Positions 1-10,005 are shown, counted from the stretch's first letter. The stretch is DNA of 44,458 nucleotides from Flavobacteriales bacterium (GCA_018401455.1 JAGYKU010000021.1:1-44458), one strand, 5' to 3'. Translations and numbers: made by a program. Notes: generated from the letters alone by a model not told the origin.

Positions 1-338
1 GAATCTGCGGGAAATATTTTGTCACGTAGTTTTCTTGTCATTGCTACTGTAGTTCAGAGCGATAGCGGAAGTACGCTCCGATATTTCGGAGGGAGATATC
101 TAATTGGTTAAAAGTTGAAAGTTTCATTCTTCACTAAAGTTACGAATGATAAAAGAAAGTTGAAAGTTTTTGGGGCTGGAAGTAAGAAATGATTGTTACA
201 TTGAAAGTATTGGTTCAATGTTGTATTACAAAGAAGTTTTGTTTCAATTCAACACACAAATCTTTAAAAGTAATTGATCAAATTTAAATTTACATTCAAT
301 TTTAGATTATCATTGTATTCACTACAATAATCCAAAAA
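1..338. other. Left-edge intergenic region with degenerate repeat-like sequence
   Basis: I see no gene here. One frame is open from base 1 to a stop at 109-111, but its 36 residues match no family I recognise. The first 100 bases are richer in GC than the rest. They contain a perfect 6-bp inverted repeat (76-81 with 86-91, 4-base loop) and resemble the GTCATTGC / GAGCGATAGCG dispersed repeats common between genes in Bacteroidota. From about 110 to 165 the phrase AAAGTTGAAAGTTT occurs twice. The last 100 bases before murF are AT-rich leader, and I found no exact TAnnTTTG box in them. Confidence 0.5.
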
Positions 339-1628
339 ATGAAGTCGAAGGAATTGCATAAATATTTCACAGCGTGTAATCAAGTAATATGTACTGATAC
401 AAGAAATATCATCGAAGGAAGTTTGTTCTTTGCGTTGAAAGGAGCCAATTTTGATGGAAATGAATTTGCTGAAAAAGCCATTCAAGATGGAGCAAAATAC
501 GCTGTGATTGACAATCCCAAATTTCAAAAAGACGAAAGGTTTATTTTAGTAAAAAACGTTTTGAAAGCCCTCCAATATTTGGCGCAATTTCATAGAAGAC
601 TTTTTGATATTCCAGTAATTGGAATTACAGGAAGCAACGGGAAAACCACTTCCAAAGAGTTGATTGCATCTGTATTGCAAAAAAAATACAATACATTGGT
701 GACACAAGGAAATCTGAACAATCATTTGGGTGTTCCGTTTACATTGTTGAACTTGAGAGCAACACACGAAATGGCAGTTGTAGAAATGGGCGCCAACAAA
801 TTGAACGACATAGAAGAGCTGTGCGAATTTGCCGAGCCGAATTTTGGAATCATTACCAATATTGGTAAAGCACATTTAGAAGGTTTTGGAAGTTTTGAAA
901 ACATCATTCAAACCAAATGCGAATTGTACGATGCTATTGAATATGTAGATGGAACAGTGTTTATCAATACAGACGATAAGTTGCTTTTGAAAAATGCCCC
1001 TGCTGTGAATTTAGTAACTTTTGGAAGTACTGGACAAATAAAATGTGAGTTGGTAGAAGTAAATCCCTTTGTGAAATTCAAGTGGTCTGCTGGAAATTAC
1101 CATTCACCAGAAATTCAGACCAATTTAGTGGGAAGTTATAATTTAACCAATTTTGCAGCTGCAGTTGCCATTGGTTATTATTTTGATGTGGATGAAAATG
1201 ACATTTGCGATGCTTTAAGCGCTTACGTTCCTTCTAATAACAGATCTCAGATTACCAAAACAGCAAAAAATACACTTATCGTAGATTGTTACAATGCCAA
1301 TGTTACAAGTATGCAAGCAGCTTTAGAAAACTTCAAAGCCATTCAGTATGAAAATAAACTTGCTATTTTGGGTGATATGAAAGAATTAGGAGATGTTTCT
1401 CAAGAAGAACACCAAAATATTGTGAATTGGTTGAGCGAAAATGGCATCCAAGCAATATTGGTAGGAACTGAATTTGCCAAAACAAAAAAATCTCAACTGC
1501 ACTTTGAAAAGGTGGAAGATGCAATCGCTCATCTTAAAAACGCTTCAGAAATTAAGGATGCAATGGTACTTTTGAAAGGCTCGAGAGGCATTAAATTAGA
1601 ACTTTTGCTAGAAGAAAATATATTTTGA
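339..1628 (+). CDS. murF: UDP-N-acetylmuramoyl-tripeptide--D-alanyl-D-alanine ligase
   Basis: MurF adds D-Ala-D-Ala to the UDP-MurNAc tripeptide in the cytoplasm, the last soluble step before lipid I. The 429-residue product is normal for the family. An N-terminal substrate domain (about 1-90) is followed by the ATP-binding P-loop GITGSNGKTT at 95-104. The central Mur-ligase domain carries NLNNHLGVPFTLL and VVEMGAN. The C-terminal domain has DCYNANVTSM near 315-324, LGDMKELG near 344 and GSRGIKLE near the end. The usual proline of YNANPTSM is valine here, in an otherwise conserved loop. The ATG follows AT-rich leader. The TGA stop shares its A with the next gene's ATG, so the two are probably translationally coupled. 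Confidence 0.96.
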   Translation: MKSKELHKYFTACNQVICTDTRNIIEGSLFFALKGANFDGNEFAEKAIQDGAKYAVIDNPKFQKDERFILVKNVLKALQYLAQFHRRLFDIPVIGITGSNGKTTSKELIASVLQKKYNTLVTQGNLNNHLGVPFTLLNLRATHEMAVVEMGANKLNDIEELCEFAEPNFGIITNIGKAHLEGFGSFENIIQTKCELYDAIEYVDGTVFINTDDKLLLKNAPAVNLVTFGSTGQIKCELVEVNPFVKFKWSAGNYHSPEIQTNLVGSYNLTNFAAAVAIGYYFDVDENDICDALSAYVPSNNRSQITKTAKNTLIVDCYNANVTSMQAALENFKAIQYENKLAILGDMKELGDVSQEEHQNIVNWLSENGIQAILVGTEFAKTKKSQLHFEKVEDAIAHLKNASEIKDAMVLLKGSRGIKLELLLEENIF

Positions 1629-2191
1629 TGGATAAATCTGCTTTAAGAAAGGAATATTTAGAAAAGAGAAATCAATTAGACAAAGCACTGATTGAGAAGT
1701 GGTCTATGAAGATGGCATTTTCCTTTTTTAATACTTTTGAAACGCATCAAAAATTAGTTCATCTATTTTTATCCATCAAAGAACTCAATGAAATTCAAAC
1801 AGAAGTTTTTGTTAATAGATTATTTGAAGACGATGATAAAGTGGCAACTTCTATCACCCATTTTAATCCTAAAAGACTAGAGCATACACTCATCAATAAG
1901 GAAACGACATACGCCAAAGACAAATATGGAGTTCCAGTTCCTAGCCCAATAATTTCTATTGCAGAAGAAGCAATTGATATTGTATTAGTTCCTTTATTGT
2001 GTATCGATTTCAAAGGAAATAGAGTAGGGTACGGACAAGGTTTTTATGATGGATTCTTAAAAAAATGTGGGGAAAATACTCCAAAAATTGGTTTGTCATT
2101 ATTTGAACCCATCGAAGTTGAAATACCCATAAACGATTGGGATATTCCATTGGATTATTGCATTACACCAAACGAAGTTTATCGGTTTTAG
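1628..2191 (+). CDS. 5-formyltetrahydrofolate cyclo-ligase
   Basis: The enzyme converts 5-formyl-THF to 5,10-methenyl-THF using ATP, returning a storage and inhibitory folate to the one-carbon pool. The 187-residue product has the family's N-terminal SALRKEYLEKRNQL helix with basic residues for ATP. It also has the signature segment IVLVPLLCIDFKG followed by NRVGYGQGFYDGFL, equivalent to the conserved FD..G.RLG.G.GYYDR loop. I place the start at the ATG at 1628, which overlaps the murF stop as TGATG; a TTG one codon earlier is in frame but less likely. It belongs to the murF transcription unit. Confidence 0.93.
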   Translation: MDKSALRKEYLEKRNQLDKALIEKWSMKMAFSFFNTFETHQKLVHLFLSIKELNEIQTEVFVNRLFEDDDKVATSITHFNPKRLEHTLINKETTYAKDKYGVPVPSPIISIAEEAIDIVLVPLLCIDFKGNRVGYGQGFYDGFLKKCGENTPKIGLSLFEPIEVEIPINDWDIPLDYCITPNEVYRF

Positions 2192-2250
2192 GTTTATTTA
2201 ATAATTTTAATGTTTTTCTAGTTTTTAGCAATTTCCTTCATAGAAAAAAC

Positions 2251-2258
2251 TAATTTTG
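2251..2258 (+). promoter_or_regulatory. Candidate -7 box TAATTTTG upstream of cysQ
   Basis: TAATTTTG matches the Bacteroidota -7 consensus TAnnTTTG exactly and lies 12 bases before the cysQ ATG at 2271. No TTG-type -33 element sits at the right distance, so it is only a candidate. If it is real, the in-frame TTG at 2256 lies inside the promoter and cannot be the start codon. Confidence 0.4.
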
Positions 2259-2270
2259 AAAAAAAATGAA

Positions 2271-3023
2271 ATGGAAAAATTATTAGCATTAGCTAAAGAA
2301 GCAGCACTAGAAGGTGGAAAGGAAATTCTAAAAGTATATGAAGGTGCCATTGAAGTAGAGTCCAAAGAAGACAATTCGCCACTTACACTTGCCGATAAAA
2401 ACGCACATTTGGCTATCATGAAATATCTTGAAAAAAGTAATATTCCCGTTTTGAGTGAGGAAGGAAGAGCCATTCCTTATTCGGAAAGAAAAGATTGGAA
2501 ACAATTGTGGATTGTAGATCCTTTGGATGGTACCAAAGAGTTTATCAAAAGAAATGGTGAATTTACGGTAAATATTGCACTCATTGAAAACGGAATCCCT
2601 GTAATGGGAGTGATTTATGTTCCTGTAACTGGTGTTTTGTATTATGGAGCAAAAGGACTAGGTTCTTTCAAATATTTCGAAGGGAATACAATAGAATTAC
2701 CCGTTGCCAATCAACGTGAAAAATTCGTTGTGGTAGGAAGCAGATCTCACATGAGTCCCGAAACAGAAAATTTTGTAAATGACTTGAAATCAAAACATAG
2801 TGAAATAGATATCGTATCTATGGGAAGTTCTCTTAAAATTTGTTTGGTAGCAGAAGGAATTGCAGATGTTTACCCAAGATTTGCGCCAACAATGGAATGG
2901 GATACCGCTGCGGGACATGCTATTGCAAAATATGCAGGCAAAATTCTAATAGATTACAAAACCAATCAGGAAATGCTTTACAATAGAGAAGAATTGCTCA
3001 ATAATTGGTTTGTTGTGAAATAG
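2271..3023 (+). CDS. cysQ: 3'(2'),5'-bisphosphate nucleotidase, CysQ type
   Basis: CysQ hydrolyses PAP or PAPS to AMP or APS, clearing the by-product of sulfate assimilation and sulfotransfer. The product is about 250 residues and belongs to the lithium-sensitive, metal-dependent inositol monophosphatase superfamily. Metal ligands are visible in LSEEGRAI and in WIVDPLDGTKEFIKRNGEF (the DPLDGT motif). The C-terminal metal site is MEWDTAAGHAI. The ATG at 2271 fits better than the upstream TTG at 2256. No sulfate-reduction genes lie nearby, so a general PAP-recycling role is inferred. It may have its own promoter, but it may also be read through from the murF unit, 79 bases upstream. Confidence 0.93.
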   Translation: MEKLLALAKEAALEGGKEILKVYEGAIEVESKEDNSPLTLADKNAHLAIMKYLEKSNIPVLSEEGRAIPYSERKDWKQLWIVDPLDGTKEFIKRNGEFTVNIALIENGIPVMGVIYVPVTGVLYYGAKGLGSFKYFEGNTIELPVANQREKFVVVGSRSHMSPETENFVNDLKSKHSEIDIVSMGSSLKICLVAEGIADVYPRFAPTMEWDTAAGHAIAKYAGKILIDYKTNQEMLYNREELLNNWFVVK

Positions 3024-3383
3024 AGTGAAAATATTTAACAGCAAAGAGTACTAAGAAAAATGATCAAAGGACACCAAGAAATACTGTTAATTCTAGAGTT
3101 TAAGACTTAGAGTGCTTTGCGTAAAAACTTTGTGTCTTTGCGGTTAAAAACACAAATCATTAATTAAACAGCCAAACTTTTTAGTAAAATATTTATAAGG
3201 AAAGCAAAGAAATCTCATCTTTTTTTAACTTAATTTTTTAAAATATATTAATGGTAGAATCATAAGTTTTTATGTTTTGAAAGAAGAATAAGCATCAAAC
3301 ATCAAATATATCTTTGAAAACTACATTGTGAATTGTATTTTTACACCCTAAATAATTAAGATTAAGAATTAAAATTATCATAA
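3024..3383. repeat. Intergenic region with an imperfect inverted repeat of the TTTGCGGTTAAAA type
   Basis: No gene is visible in these 360 bases. The stretch about 3036-3150 is an imperfect inverted repeat. The left arm begins TTTAACAGCAAAGA. The right arm ends TCTTTGCGGTTAAAA, whose reverse complement is TTTTAACCGCAAAGA. Similar GCAAAGA / TTTGCGGTTAA elements are widespread between genes in Bacteroidota. From 3150 to 3383 the sequence is AT-rich leader of gmd and contains a promoter candidate. Confidence 0.6.
3313..3343 (+). promoter_or_regulatory. Candidate promoter of the gmd-fcl-wzi operon
   Basis: TTTG at 3313-3316, a 19-base spacer, then TATTTTTA at 3336-3343. This fits the Bacteroidota layout (TTTG or TTG, 17-23 bases, TAnnTTTG) except that the last base of the -7 box is A instead of G. 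The box ends 40 bases before the gmd ATG. Confidence 0.4.
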
Positions 3384-4469
3384 ATGAAAGTTGCCCTAAT
3401 TACAGGAATCACAGGACAAGATGGAGCGTATCTAGCAGAATTTTTACTTAAAAAAGGTTATGTTGTACACGGAATCAAAAGACGTTCTTCTATGTTCAAC
3501 ACTAGTAGAATAGACCATTTATACCAAGATCAGCACGAAAATGATGTGCGTTTTTTTCTACATTATGGAGATTTGACAGACAGCACCAATTTGATTAGAA
3601 TCATTCAGGAAGTGCAACCAGATGAAATCTACAATTTAGCAGCACAATCTCACGTGATGGTTTCTTTCGAAACGCCTGAATACACTGCAAATTCTGATGC
3701 TTTGGGAACATTGAGAATATTAGAAGCTATTAGAATTTTAGGACTTACTGAGAAAACAAAATTTTATCAAGCCTCAACATCTGAATTGTATGGTTTGGTT
3801 CAAGAAGTTCCTCAAAAAGAAACAACACCTTTTTATCCAAGAAGCCCTTATGCTGTAGCAAAATTGTATGGCTATTGGATTGTAAAAAATTACAGAGAAG
3901 CCTATGGAATGTATGCTTGTAATGGTATTTTATTCAACCATGAAAGCCCTATAAGGGGAGAAACTTTTGTGACAAGAAAAATTACCAGAGCAGCAGCTAA
4001 AATTTCTTTGGGACTTCAGAAAAAAATATTTTTAGGAAATCTAGATGCCCAAAGGGATTGGGGACACGCCAAAGATTATATCAAAGGAATGTGGTTGATG
4101 TTGCAACAAGAAAAAGCAGATGATTTTGTATTGGCAACAGGAGTTACCAATACTGTTAGAAGATTCGTAGAATTAGCATTTGGTGAAGTCGGTATAGAAG
4201 TAAGATGGGAAGGAGAAGCTGAAAATGAAAAAGGTTTTAACAAAGCAACTAATGAAATCATCGTAGAAGTAGATCCAAAATATTACAGACCTACAGAAGT
4301 AGAGTTGCTTATTGGTGATCCTTCAAAAGCACAAAAAGAATTAGGTTGGAAACACGAATACGACTTAGAAGCACTGGTAAAAGATATGATGGAAAGTGAT
4401 TTGAAACTTTTTCAAAAAGATATTTATCTCAAAGAAGGAGGATACGAAACTTTGAATTATTTTGAATAA
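3384..4469 (+). CDS. gmd: GDP-mannose 4,6-dehydratase
   Basis: Gmd converts GDP-D-mannose to GDP-4-keto-6-deoxymannose, the first committed step to GDP-L-fucose and related 6-deoxy sugars. The 361-residue product is a short-chain dehydrogenase-type enzyme. It has the NAD(P)-binding glycine motif [19 protein letters not shown] at about 7-25, the specificity segment [16 protein letters not shown], the catalytic Y..K pair in [12 protein letters not shown], and [20 protein letters not shown]. It opens a five-gene polysaccharide unit. Its TAA lies one base before the fcl ATG, so it is coupled with the next enzyme of the pathway. Confidence 0.97.
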   Translation: MKVALITGITGQDGAYLAEFLLKKGYVVHGIKRRSSMFNTSRIDHLYQDQHENDVRFFLHYGDLTDSTNLIRIIQEVQPDEIYNLAAQSHVMVSFETPEYTANSDALGTLRILEAIRILGLTEKTKFYQASTSELYGLVQEVPQKETTPFYPRSPYAVAKLYGYWIVKNYREAYGMYACNGILFNHESPIRGETFVTRKITRAAAKISLGLQKKIFLGNLDAQRDWGHAKDYIKGMWLMLQQEKADDFVLATGVTNTVRRFVELAFGEVGIEVRWEGEAENEKGFNKATNEIIVEVDPKYYRPTEVELLIGDPSKAQKELGWKHEYDLEALVKDMMESDLKLFQKDIYLKEGGYETLNYFE

Positions 4470-4470
4470 A

Positions 4471-5406
4471 ATGAATAAAACTGATAAAATATATATTGCG
4501 GGGCATAGAGGAATGGTAGGAAGTGCCATCAAGTCAAAATTAGAAAAAGAAGGATTCCAAAATATTATTACAAGAACATCAAAAGAGTTGGATTTGACCA
4601 ACCAAAAAGCGGTTAATGATTTTTTTGAATCAGAAAAACCGAAATATGTTTTTCTTGCCGCAGCTAAAGTAGGAGGTATTCATGCTAATAACACTTACAA
4701 AGCAGATTTTTTGTATCAGAACTTAATGATTCAAAATAATGTGATTCACGCTTCTTATTTGAATAAAGTTACTAAATTATTGTTCTTAGGTTCTTCTTGT
4801 ATTTATCCAAAATTAGCACCTCAACCTATCAAAGAATCTTATTTGCTGACTGGAGAATTGGAACCAACCAACGAACCTTACGCTTTGGCAAAAATCGCTG
4901 GCATCAAAATGTGCGATACTTATCGTGAGCAATATGGATGCAATTTTATATCTGCTATGCCTACCAATTTGTATGGTCCAAATGACAATTATGATTTGAA
5001 CAATTCTCATGTATTACCTGCATTATTGAGAAAATTTCACACTGCCAAAAAAGAAGGCAAAAGTGCTGTTGAAATCTGGGGTACAGGAACGCCCAAAAGA
5101 GAGTTTTTGCATGTGGAAGATTTAGCAGATGCTTGTTATTTTTTGATGCAAAATCACAATGAAGCAGGCTGGCTCAACATTGGTTGTGGAGAAGATATTT
5201 CTATAAAAGATTTAGCTTTGACTATAAAAGACATCGTTGGGTTTGAAGGCGATTTGCAATTTGACACGAGTAAACCTGATGGAACTCCTAGAAAATTGTT
5301 GGACATGACTTTAATGCATCAAATGGGTTGGAAACACCAAATCAAACTAGAAGATGGAATCAAATCTGTCTATCAGCACGTTTTAGAACAAAACATATTT
5401 GAATAG
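4471..5406 (+). CDS. fcl: GDP-L-fucose synthase
   Basis: Fcl is a 3,5-epimerase/4-reductase that turns the Gmd product into GDP-L-fucose with NADPH. The 311-residue product has the Rossmann motif [11 protein letters not shown] near the start, [11 protein letters not shown], the catalytic-loop cysteine in [11 protein letters not shown], and the Y..K pair in [10 protein letters not shown]. The next segments, [13 protein letters not shown] and [11 protein letters not shown], are typical of the family. The ATG at 4471 is preferred over a TTG at 4462 that would overlap gmd. With gmd it forms a complete route from GDP-mannose to GDP-L-fucose, presumably for capsule or O-antigen. No GDP-mannose synthesis gene is present in the window. 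Confidence 0.96.
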   Translation: MNKTDKIYIAGHRGMVGSAIKSKLEKEGFQNIITRTSKELDLTNQKAVNDFFESEKPKYVFLAAAKVGGIHANNTYKADFLYQNLMIQNNVIHASYLNKVTKLLFLGSSCIYPKLAPQPIKESYLLTGELEPTNEPYALAKIAGIKMCDTYREQYGCNFISAMPTNLYGPNDNYDLNNSHVLPALLRKFHTAKKEGKSAVEIWGTGTPKREFLHVEDLADACYFLMQNHNEAGWLNIGCGEDISIKDLALTIKDIVGFEGDLQFDTSKPDGTPRKLLDMTLMHQMGWKHQIKLEDGIKSVYQHVLEQNIFE

Positions 5407-5409
5407 ATT

Positions 5410-7002
5410 TTGAAACATATTAGTCTCATAGTAACATTTGTTTTTGGTACTCTATATTTGTGGGGGCAAACTCAAAATATTCCTATGAACTTCGTTTTAA
5501 ATCAGGAGGTCAATATTCATCAAAACAATACAGGTGCCTATACGCACCAGTCTATAAAACCTTATTGTCACCAGTTTGAAAATCAAAAAGTACTCGATTA
5601 CACATTTAAAGATACTTCCAAACATTTTTATGATTTTACGATATTTTTATATCGAAGAAGTTTGCTTGATATTAATAAAGATGATGTTAATATTACAGCG
5701 GATATATTATTGGATTTATCTTATGGTAAAACCAATCAAATGGGGCGAATGGATAACGAAAGAACTTACCTTAATACGAGAGGATTCAGAGTTACAGGCG
5801 ATATAGGAAAAAACGTTTCTTTTGAAACAAGGTTTTACGAAACGCAGATGTTTTTGCCCAGATTTTTGGATAGCATTGCGAGTTCAAGAGGTATTGCTTT
5901 CGGATTGGGTAGAACAAAACCTTTTAAAGTTACAGGTTTGGACGTAGGGAATTCTAGCGGATATGTAAGCGTAAAAGCTCATTCTCAAATGAATATTCAG
6001 TTTGGACACGACAAACTATTTGTCGGAAACGGATATAGGAGTCTGTTGCTTTCAGACAATACGAGCAATTACCCAATGTTGAGGTTTTTGTTGCAATCCA
6101 AAAATAAAAAATGGATGTATCAAAACGTTAATGCTTGGATGCAAAGTTTAGTTCGAATTCCTACCACAAGTTCTGCTGAAGCACTGTTCAAAAGAAAAGG
6201 AGGAAGTTTCAAATACATTTCATACAAACCCACTCAAAACTTAGAAGTAGGATTTTTTGAAGGTGTAATTTTCAAAAATTATGAAGATACTATTGGAATG
6301 ATACCAATGCACTATAGTTTTTATGTTCCTATCATAGGATTTGGAACGGCTGTAAATGGGCTCCAAAATCAAAACAATGCTTTGATAGGTTTGAATGCTT
6401 CTTACACCATGAAAAAATTTAATTTTTTCGGTCAATTGGCTATGGATGACATCAATAAAATGGGTTATCAAATTGGTTTGAAATGGCTGGAACCTATGGG
6501 TTGGAAGAAAAATTGGATTCATACTGAATTCAATACAGTTCCTTCTTTTATGTACACACACGATACTGAAAATATTTTACAAAATTATACGCATAATTTT
6601 CAAGAATTAGCACATCCATTGGGTGCATCTTTTAAAGAATTGATTTTGATGTATCATTTCCAAAAAAAGAATTGGTTTGCTGATGTTGCTGTAATTTTTA
6701 CACAAAGAGAAAGACAAAGTACTACTTTGACCAATGGAAATCAAGTTCACACGATTGGAGAATATATTTTGTTGGCAAACGATAGATTTGAAAATTCTGT
6801 AAAAGAAACGCATCAAATAAGTTCACAATATTTTAGATTAGAAGTTGGGCATAATTTTAACCTCAAAACCAGAATGCAAATTTTTGCTGGTTTGTACAGT
6901 AGAAATTTAAATAATAAAACCAATACTTCTCTTAACCAAAATGAAATGTTCTATGCTTTAGGGCTAAGAATGTTTCTTAATAATAATTATCTCGATTTAT
7001 AA
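5410..7002 (+). CDS. Wzi-like capsule assembly outer-membrane protein (copy 1)
   Basis: This is a 530-residue exported protein with an N-terminal signal peptide (hydrophobic stretch to about residue 18, then GQTQ). The rest is a predicted beta-barrel rich in aromatic, alternating strands. It resembles the Bacteroidota Wzi / capsule-assembly family, which holds exported polysaccharide at the cell surface. Family-like patterns are [14 protein letters not shown] followed by [15 protein letters not shown], and [15 protein letters not shown]. The start must be the TTG at 5410, four bases after the fcl stop, because the next in-frame ATG would cut into the signal peptide. A second, divergent copy follows wecA. 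The exact polysaccharide is unknown. Confidence 0.82.
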   Translation: MKHISLIVTFVFGTLYLWGQTQNIPMNFVLNQEVNIHQNNTGAYTHQSIKPYCHQFENQKVLDYTFKDTSKHFYDFTIFLYRRSLLDINKDDVNITADILLDLSYGKTNQMGRMDNERTYLNTRGFRVTGDIGKNVSFETRFYETQMFLPRFLDSIASSRGIAFGLGRTKPFKVTGLDVGNSSGYVSVKAHSQMNIQFGHDKLFVGNGYRSLLLSDNTSNYPMLRFLLQSKNKKWMYQNVNAWMQSLVRIPTTSSAEALFKRKGGSFKYISYKPTQNLEVGFFEGVIFKNYEDTIGMIPMHYSFYVPIIGFGTAVNGLQNQNNALIGLNASYTMKKFNFFGQLAMDDINKMGYQIGLKWLEPMGWKKNWIHTEFNTVPSFMYTHDTENILQNYTHNFQELAHPLGASFKELILMYHFQKKNWFADVAVIFTQRERQSTTLTNGNQVHTIGEYILLANDRFENSVKETHQISSQYFRLEVGHNFNLKTRMQIFAGLYSRNLNNKTNTSLNQNEMFYALGLRMFLNNNYLDL

Positions 7003-7003
7003 A

Positions 7004-8092
7004 ATGGAACCAGGAACTACAATCATATTATTAGGGTTTTTAACTGCATTTTTTGTGGTTTTGCTAGCCATTCCTTCTTTAATTAAAGTGGCAAAACTCA
7101 AACACTTGGTAGATGAACCATCAGAAGATAGAAAACTGCATAGTAGAAGTATTCCTACAATTGGAGGAATTGTAATTTTTGGAGCCATAGTATTTTCCTA
7201 CTCGCTTTGGTTTCCAGAAGAGTACGATCACATACCGCATATGCTAACCAATTTCAAACATCTTATTGCCATTCTTATTCTATTATTTTTTGTGGGTGTA
7301 AAAGACGATATTATCGGTACCGCACCTATGAAAAAGTTGGTCGCTCATTTAATAGTTGGTTTTATTCTCGTGGTACTTGCCAATATAAGAATCACCTCCA
7401 TGCACGGACTTTTTGGATCTTATGAAATTTTAGAAGATTGGCAAAGTTATTTATTATCGCTTTTTGTTTATATAGTGGTTGTAAACGCAATCAATCTTAT
7501 TGATGGTATTGATGGTTTAGCAGGAGGAATTGGTTTTTTAATTGCAAGTTTTTTCGGATTACTTTTCCTATATGCTGAAAATGTTCCATTAGCTTTATTA
7601 GGTTTTGTATTGAGCGGTGCTTTATTGGGCTTTTTAGTTTTCAATTTTTCACCTGCCCGAATTTTTATGGGAGATTCAGGTTCTCTTACTATTGGGGCAA
7701 TCATAAGTGTATTGGCAATAAATGCCATTAATATCGACACTACCAAAATGCCCGAATGGCTCAACGGAAATATGCCGATTATCGTGATGTCAATTTTGGT
7801 GTATCCTTTGGTGGATACGTTAAGGGTTTTTACAATAAGAGCTTTCAAAGGTGTTTCTCCATTTACTGCAGATAAAAACCACATTCATCATCGTTTTATT
7901 TTACTTGGGTTAAATCACAGACAAACCGTTTTGTGGTTGTATTTGTATAATATTTTAGTGGTTTTGGGTGCAGTTTTGATTCAGCATTACATTAAAGTTG
8001 ATATTACACTGCAATTTTTATTTACTCTTGCATTTGCTAGTTTTCTTATCGCAATTCCTTTCTTTATAAAACCTAAAAAACTGAATGTTTAA
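7004..8092 (+). CDS. WecA/MraY-family undecaprenyl-phosphate sugar-1-phosphate transferase
   Basis: This is an integral membrane enzyme of 362 residues with about ten or eleven hydrophobic segments. It transfers a sugar-1-phosphate, often GlcNAc-1-P, from a UDP-sugar to undecaprenyl phosphate and so starts repeat-unit assembly for O-antigen or capsule. The family residues are present: the paired aspartates in [10 protein letters not shown], the [15 protein letters not shown] loop, [11 protein letters not shown], and the DKNHIHHRF histidine motif. MraY is excluded by the context and by the HIHH-type motif. It starts one base after the upstream Wzi-like gene and overlaps the next Wzi-like gene by 8 bases, so the three are very likely co-translated. 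The sugar it uses cannot be read from sequence. Confidence 0.92.
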   Translation: MEPGTTIILLGFLTAFFVVLLAIPSLIKVAKLKHLVDEPSEDRKLHSRSIPTIGGIVIFGAIVFSYSLWFPEEYDHIPHMLTNFKHLIAILILLFFVGVKDDIIGTAPMKKLVAHLIVGFILVVLANIRITSMHGLFGSYEILEDWQSYLLSLFVYIVVVNAINLIDGIDGLAGGIGFLIASFFGLLFLYAENVPLALLGFVLSGALLGFLVFNFSPARIFMGDSGSLTIGAIISVLAINAINIDTTKMPEWLNGNMPIIVMSILVYPLVDTLRVFTIRAFKGVSPFTADKNHIHHRFILLGLNHRQTVLWLYLYNILVVLGAVLIQHYIKVDITLQFLFTLAFASFLIAIPFFIKPKKLNV

Positions 8093-9596
8093 ATACCTTT
8101 GGCTACATATCGCCTTTATATTTTTTGCTGTAGGTTTTTATAGTCAAAATGAAGTACTTCAAAATAATCATATTTTGGCTTATCCTTATGAATCTTCTTT
8201 GTATAAAAATCACAAAAATCAAAATTTTCACTCTGGAGTAAAGCCATATATCTCAAGAGAAATAGAACAAATTGATAGTAATTATACTTCTCTTTTATTC
8301 AATAATAAGGAAAGTAAAATGAATAACCTTAATGTAACACCATTTGTAGATTTAAGAGGTCGTCAACAGTTATCAGAAGATACAAGATTGAATTATGGCG
8401 CAGGAGTGTTTTTGAATTCAAGTTTCAAGAAATTTGGGTTTTCGGGAATTTACAGTTATGCATCTATGCCGAGGTTTCAATTTCAAGATTCTAGTGTGTT
8501 TATGAATGATGCTGTAAATGGAATGGGAATAGACAATGGAACTCAAAATGTGCATTATGCAGAGTTTTATTTCAATTGGTCGCCCAATAAATTCTTTGAT
8601 ATTACCACAGGAAATGGAAAGCATTTTTGGGGCGATGGGTACAGAAGTATGATGATTTCAGATAATGCAGCTCCTTATCCATTTTTGAGAATAATGAGTA
8701 ATTTTTGGAATGTAAAATATACCAATCTTTATGCTATGCATACCGATACTTATGCAACTGGTAATTTACAAAGAAAGTTTGCCGTTTCACATCAATTAAG
8801 TTGGAATATTGTTCCGAATCTTAATTTTTCAATTTTCGAATCTGTAGTTTTTATTGGTAACGATACCCTAGCGCAAAGAGGATTTGATGTCAATTATTTA
8901 AATCCAATTATTTTTTACAGACCTGTTGAATATGCAATTGGTTCTTCTGATAATGTCCTTATGGGTGCTTCCATAAAATATGTTTTCAAAGAAAAATATG
9001 TTTTTTACAGTCAGTTTGTGTTAGATGAATTTCTTCTAAAAGAATACAGAGAAAACACAGGCTGGTGGGCAAATAAATACGCTATGCAAGTAGGTTTCAA
9101 AACGACTGATGTATTGAATATAGAAAATCTTTCTTTTCAAACGGAAGTCAATTGGGTTAGACCTTTTACTTATTCGCACAAAACTTCATTACTCAATTAT
9201 GCACATTTGGGGCAATCATTTGCACATCCTATGGGATCCAATTTTCATGAAACCGTAACAAGAGTAAGATATTTATTCAAAGATTGGTATTTAGAAGCCA
9301 AAATTATTTATGCCGACAGAGGTGAAGACTTCAACGCTGTATCTCAAGGAGGAAATATGATGTTGGATTACACTTTGAGAGATCGAGAAAGAGGTCATAA
9401 AATTGGACAAGGAGAAAGTCATTATATTTGGTATAACGAGATTAAAGTTTCTAGAAAATTAGTATCAAAATACAATCTCAATGCTTTTGCTAGTTATGCA
9501 TTGCGAACCGACAAAACCACTAGTGGAACTTCAACACTTCATTTGTTTCAAATTGGACTCAATTCCAATCTTTGGAATGTTTATGAGGATTATTAA
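8085..9596 (+). CDS. Wzi-like capsule assembly outer-membrane protein (copy 2)
   Basis: This is a 503-residue secreted beta-rich protein with a signal peptide (hydrophobic core about 6-18, cleavage near YSQN). It is a divergent paralogue of the protein encoded at 5410-7002. Both have a G.G..F.G.GYRS...SDN...YP.LR segment; here it reads [13 protein letters not shown] then [15 protein letters not shown]. Both also have a C-terminal block with H..FAHP.G..F.E. The ATG at 8085 overlaps the end of the transferase gene by 8 bases. As the last gene of the operon it probably works in attaching or organising polysaccharide at the outer membrane. The family assignment is good; the division of labour between the copies is not visible. 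Confidence 0.82.
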   Translation: MFKYLWLHIAFIFFAVGFYSQNEVLQNNHILAYPYESSLYKNHKNQNFHSGVKPYISREIEQIDSNYTSLLFNNKESKMNNLNVTPFVDLRGRQQLSEDTRLNYGAGVFLNSSFKKFGFSGIYSYASMPRFQFQDSSVFMNDAVNGMGIDNGTQNVHYAEFYFNWSPNKFFDITTGNGKHFWGDGYRSMMISDNAAPYPFLRIMSNFWNVKYTNLYAMHTDTYATGNLQRKFAVSHQLSWNIVPNLNFSIFESVVFIGNDTLAQRGFDVNYLNPIIFYRPVEYAIGSSDNVLMGASIKYVFKEKYVFYSQFVLDEFLLKEYRENTGWWANKYAMQVGFKTTDVLNIENLSFQTEVNWVRPFTYSHKTSLLNYAHLGQSFAHPMGSNFHETVTRVRYLFKDWYLEAKIIYADRGEDFNAVSQGGNMMLDYTLRDRERGHKIGQGESHYIWYNEIKVSRKLVSKYNLNAFASYALRTDKTTSGTSTLHLFQIGLNSNLWNVYEDY

Positions 9597-9633
9597 GGTT
9601 GTTTTATACTTAAATAATTTTTTTTGGTGAAAT

Positions 9634-9660
9634 TTTTAAGTGTACTTAAAACTTTTCCTT
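9634..9660 (+). terminator. Weak AT-rich hairpin after the polysaccharide operon
   Basis: TTTTAAG (9634-9640), loop TGTA, CTTAAAA (9645-9651), followed by CTTTTCCTT. The stem has a single G-C pair and the T-run is interrupted, so it could be an incidental palindrome. It lies 37 bases after the stop of the last gene. Confidence 0.25.
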
Positions 9661-9787
9661 CTAAAATGAGTGTTTTTGGAATACCTAAGACTTATTTCCC
9701 AATAATTAATAGTAGGTCTTAAAATCGTTTATCTAATAAATCTCTAAACTATATGTTTTCCAATTTCCTCTTAAAATCACAACTTTT

Positions 9788-9887
9788 AACCTTCAACCTT
9801 TTTCATCAACCGAAGCCAAAGAGTAGGTTGGCAACCTTCAACTTTTTTCATCAATCGAAACCAAAGCGTAGGTTGGCAACCTTCAAC
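9788..9887. repeat. 45-base tandem repeat, 2.2 copies
   Basis: Unit 1 is 9788-9832, unit 2 is 9833-9877, and a 10-base partial unit is 9878-9887. The units differ at four positions. Each unit ends with GGTTGG, and together with the following CAACC this makes the near-palindrome GGTTGGCAACC at each junction. The units are directly abutting without unique spacers. Read in reverse they encode repeats such as KKVEGCQPTLW, which I take as incidental. Confidence 0.85.
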
Positions 9888-10005
9888 AAATAAAAATCGT
9901 TTATCTAAAAAATCAAATAGGTTTGAATTTCCCTCAATTCCCAAAAAAAATGTACCTACATACATTATACGTTTTATGTAAAACATAACACGAAAAAAAA
10001 TCCAA

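Noticed and set aside
1-111. C-terminal tail of an upstream protein gene
   Set aside because: The only open frame shows no recognisable protein pattern, and the sequence looks like a degenerate intergenic repeat; it cannot be excluded without upstream sequence.
2256-2270. TTG start for cysQ
   Set aside because: It overlaps an exact -7 promoter box; the ATG at 2271 gives a normal family N-terminus.
4462-4470. TTG start for fcl overlapping gmd
   Set aside because: An ATG at 4471 follows the gmd stop directly and aligns with the Rossmann motif at the expected distance.
9788-9887. CRISPR-like array
   Set aside because: The units are directly adjacent with no unique spacers, there are only two full copies, and no cas gene is present.
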